From contig NC_133296.1 in NCBI RefSeq assembly GCF_005239225.2, positions 9,176,001 through 9,240,000 on the forward strand: DNA of 64,000 bases, in the 5' to 3' direction. Shown here piece after piece: positions 63,869-64,000 of this stretch. The notes beneath the pieces are model-generated. The model had not been told where the DNA came from. It saw nothing but the letters and a program-made list of their open reading frames with translations, and made no database searches. The stretch is from Populus alba. Lineage: Eukaryota; Streptophyta; Magnoliopsida; Malpighiales; Salicaceae. Made by a program: the position numbers and the translations under genes. Within the stretch, counting starts at the first letter, position 1; each line of letters begins with the position of its first letter.

Positions 63869-64000
63869 TGATACGATCCAGGCAAGGTTAAATTCGGATT
63901 TGACGTAAAATGTGCAACTATCCTAGTTTTTATGTCACACTCCTATCAAACTTGATTTACTTGGCTTTCCGAGAATTGGTGTCTTTGCGTGACCACGTGA
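63869..64000 (+). repeat. M LTR with large internal deletion, runs off the window
   Basis: Starts TGATACGATCCAGGC at 63869 inside gypsy-2 copy 3 integrase and, after about 80 bp, jumps to LTR sequence near the 3' end (GTCACACTCCTATCAAAC). It reaches the near-palindrome (GCGTGACCACGTGA) at the window edge. Confidence 0.8.

Overview
This window is plant nuclear DNA, most likely from a eudicot. It is almost entirely layered retrotransposons. The plant signs are an L1-type LINE family whose ORF1 has a DUF4283-like region plus a CCHC knuckle, Ty3/gypsy elements primed by initiator tRNA-Met (TGGTATCAGAGC), and a LOG-type cytokinin-activating enzyme. No bacterial operon, rRNA, tRNA or CRISPR is visible. 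The species cannot be named from the sequence.

Four families explain nearly every base. (1) A LINE family has a 5' leader of three ~170-bp repeats, ORF1, ORF2 (endonuclease, RT, C-terminal zinc region) and a 3' end in AGCTTACC plus poly(A). It has a near-complete 6.2-kb copy at 11.9-18.0 kb, a 5.6-kb copy at 27.6-33.3 kb, a head-to-tail pair at 0-6.4 kb, and many 3' tails. (2) 'Gypsy-1' is a CRM-like chromovirus whose LTRs begin TGATG and end CATCA. Copy 1 (10.9-26.0 kb, minus strand) keeps an otherwise uninterrupted gag-pol frame split by two LINE insertions. (3) Two non-autonomous partners, called N and M here, share LTR ends, PBS, leader and polypurine tract with gypsy-1. In place of pol they carry a coiled-coil plus IQ-motif region. 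(4) 'Gypsy-2' is a Tat/Athila-type element. Copy 2 (26.3-39.8 kb, plus strand) carries an extra 182-residue ORF and then a complete intronless LOG ORF between integrase and the 3' LTR.

Layout. 0-6.4 kb: two LINE copies (minus) in tandem, the first interrupted by a LINE of its own family. 6.4-8.5: M copy 1. 8.5-10.85: LINE tail, then the gypsy-2 3' end. 10.85-26.0: gypsy-1 copy 1 with nested LINE C, LINE E and N copy 1. 26.0-39.8: LINE tail, then gypsy-2 copy 2 with nested LINE D and LOG. 39.8-44.7: N copy 3, gypsy-1 copy 3 with stacked LINE tails, a leader with a 17-nt LINE insertion, and a diverged protease fragment. 44.7-47.9: M copy 2 with both LTRs. 47.9-56.6: gypsy-1 copy 2 remnants with N copy 2, itself carrying LINE F. 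55.6-62.9: an M array (LTR-internal-LTR-internal-LTR) with a solo N LTR. 62.9-64.0: a gypsy-2 copy 3 remnant holding a second, diverged LOG tail, then an M LTR.

The most notable points are the LOG sequence found in two copies of one LTR-retrotransposon family, and the IQ-motif region carried by the two non-autonomous families. CRM-type elements would suggest a centromeric or pericentromeric location, but that is inference. All family names and nesting are read by eye from sequence identity; nothing was searched or aligned by program.
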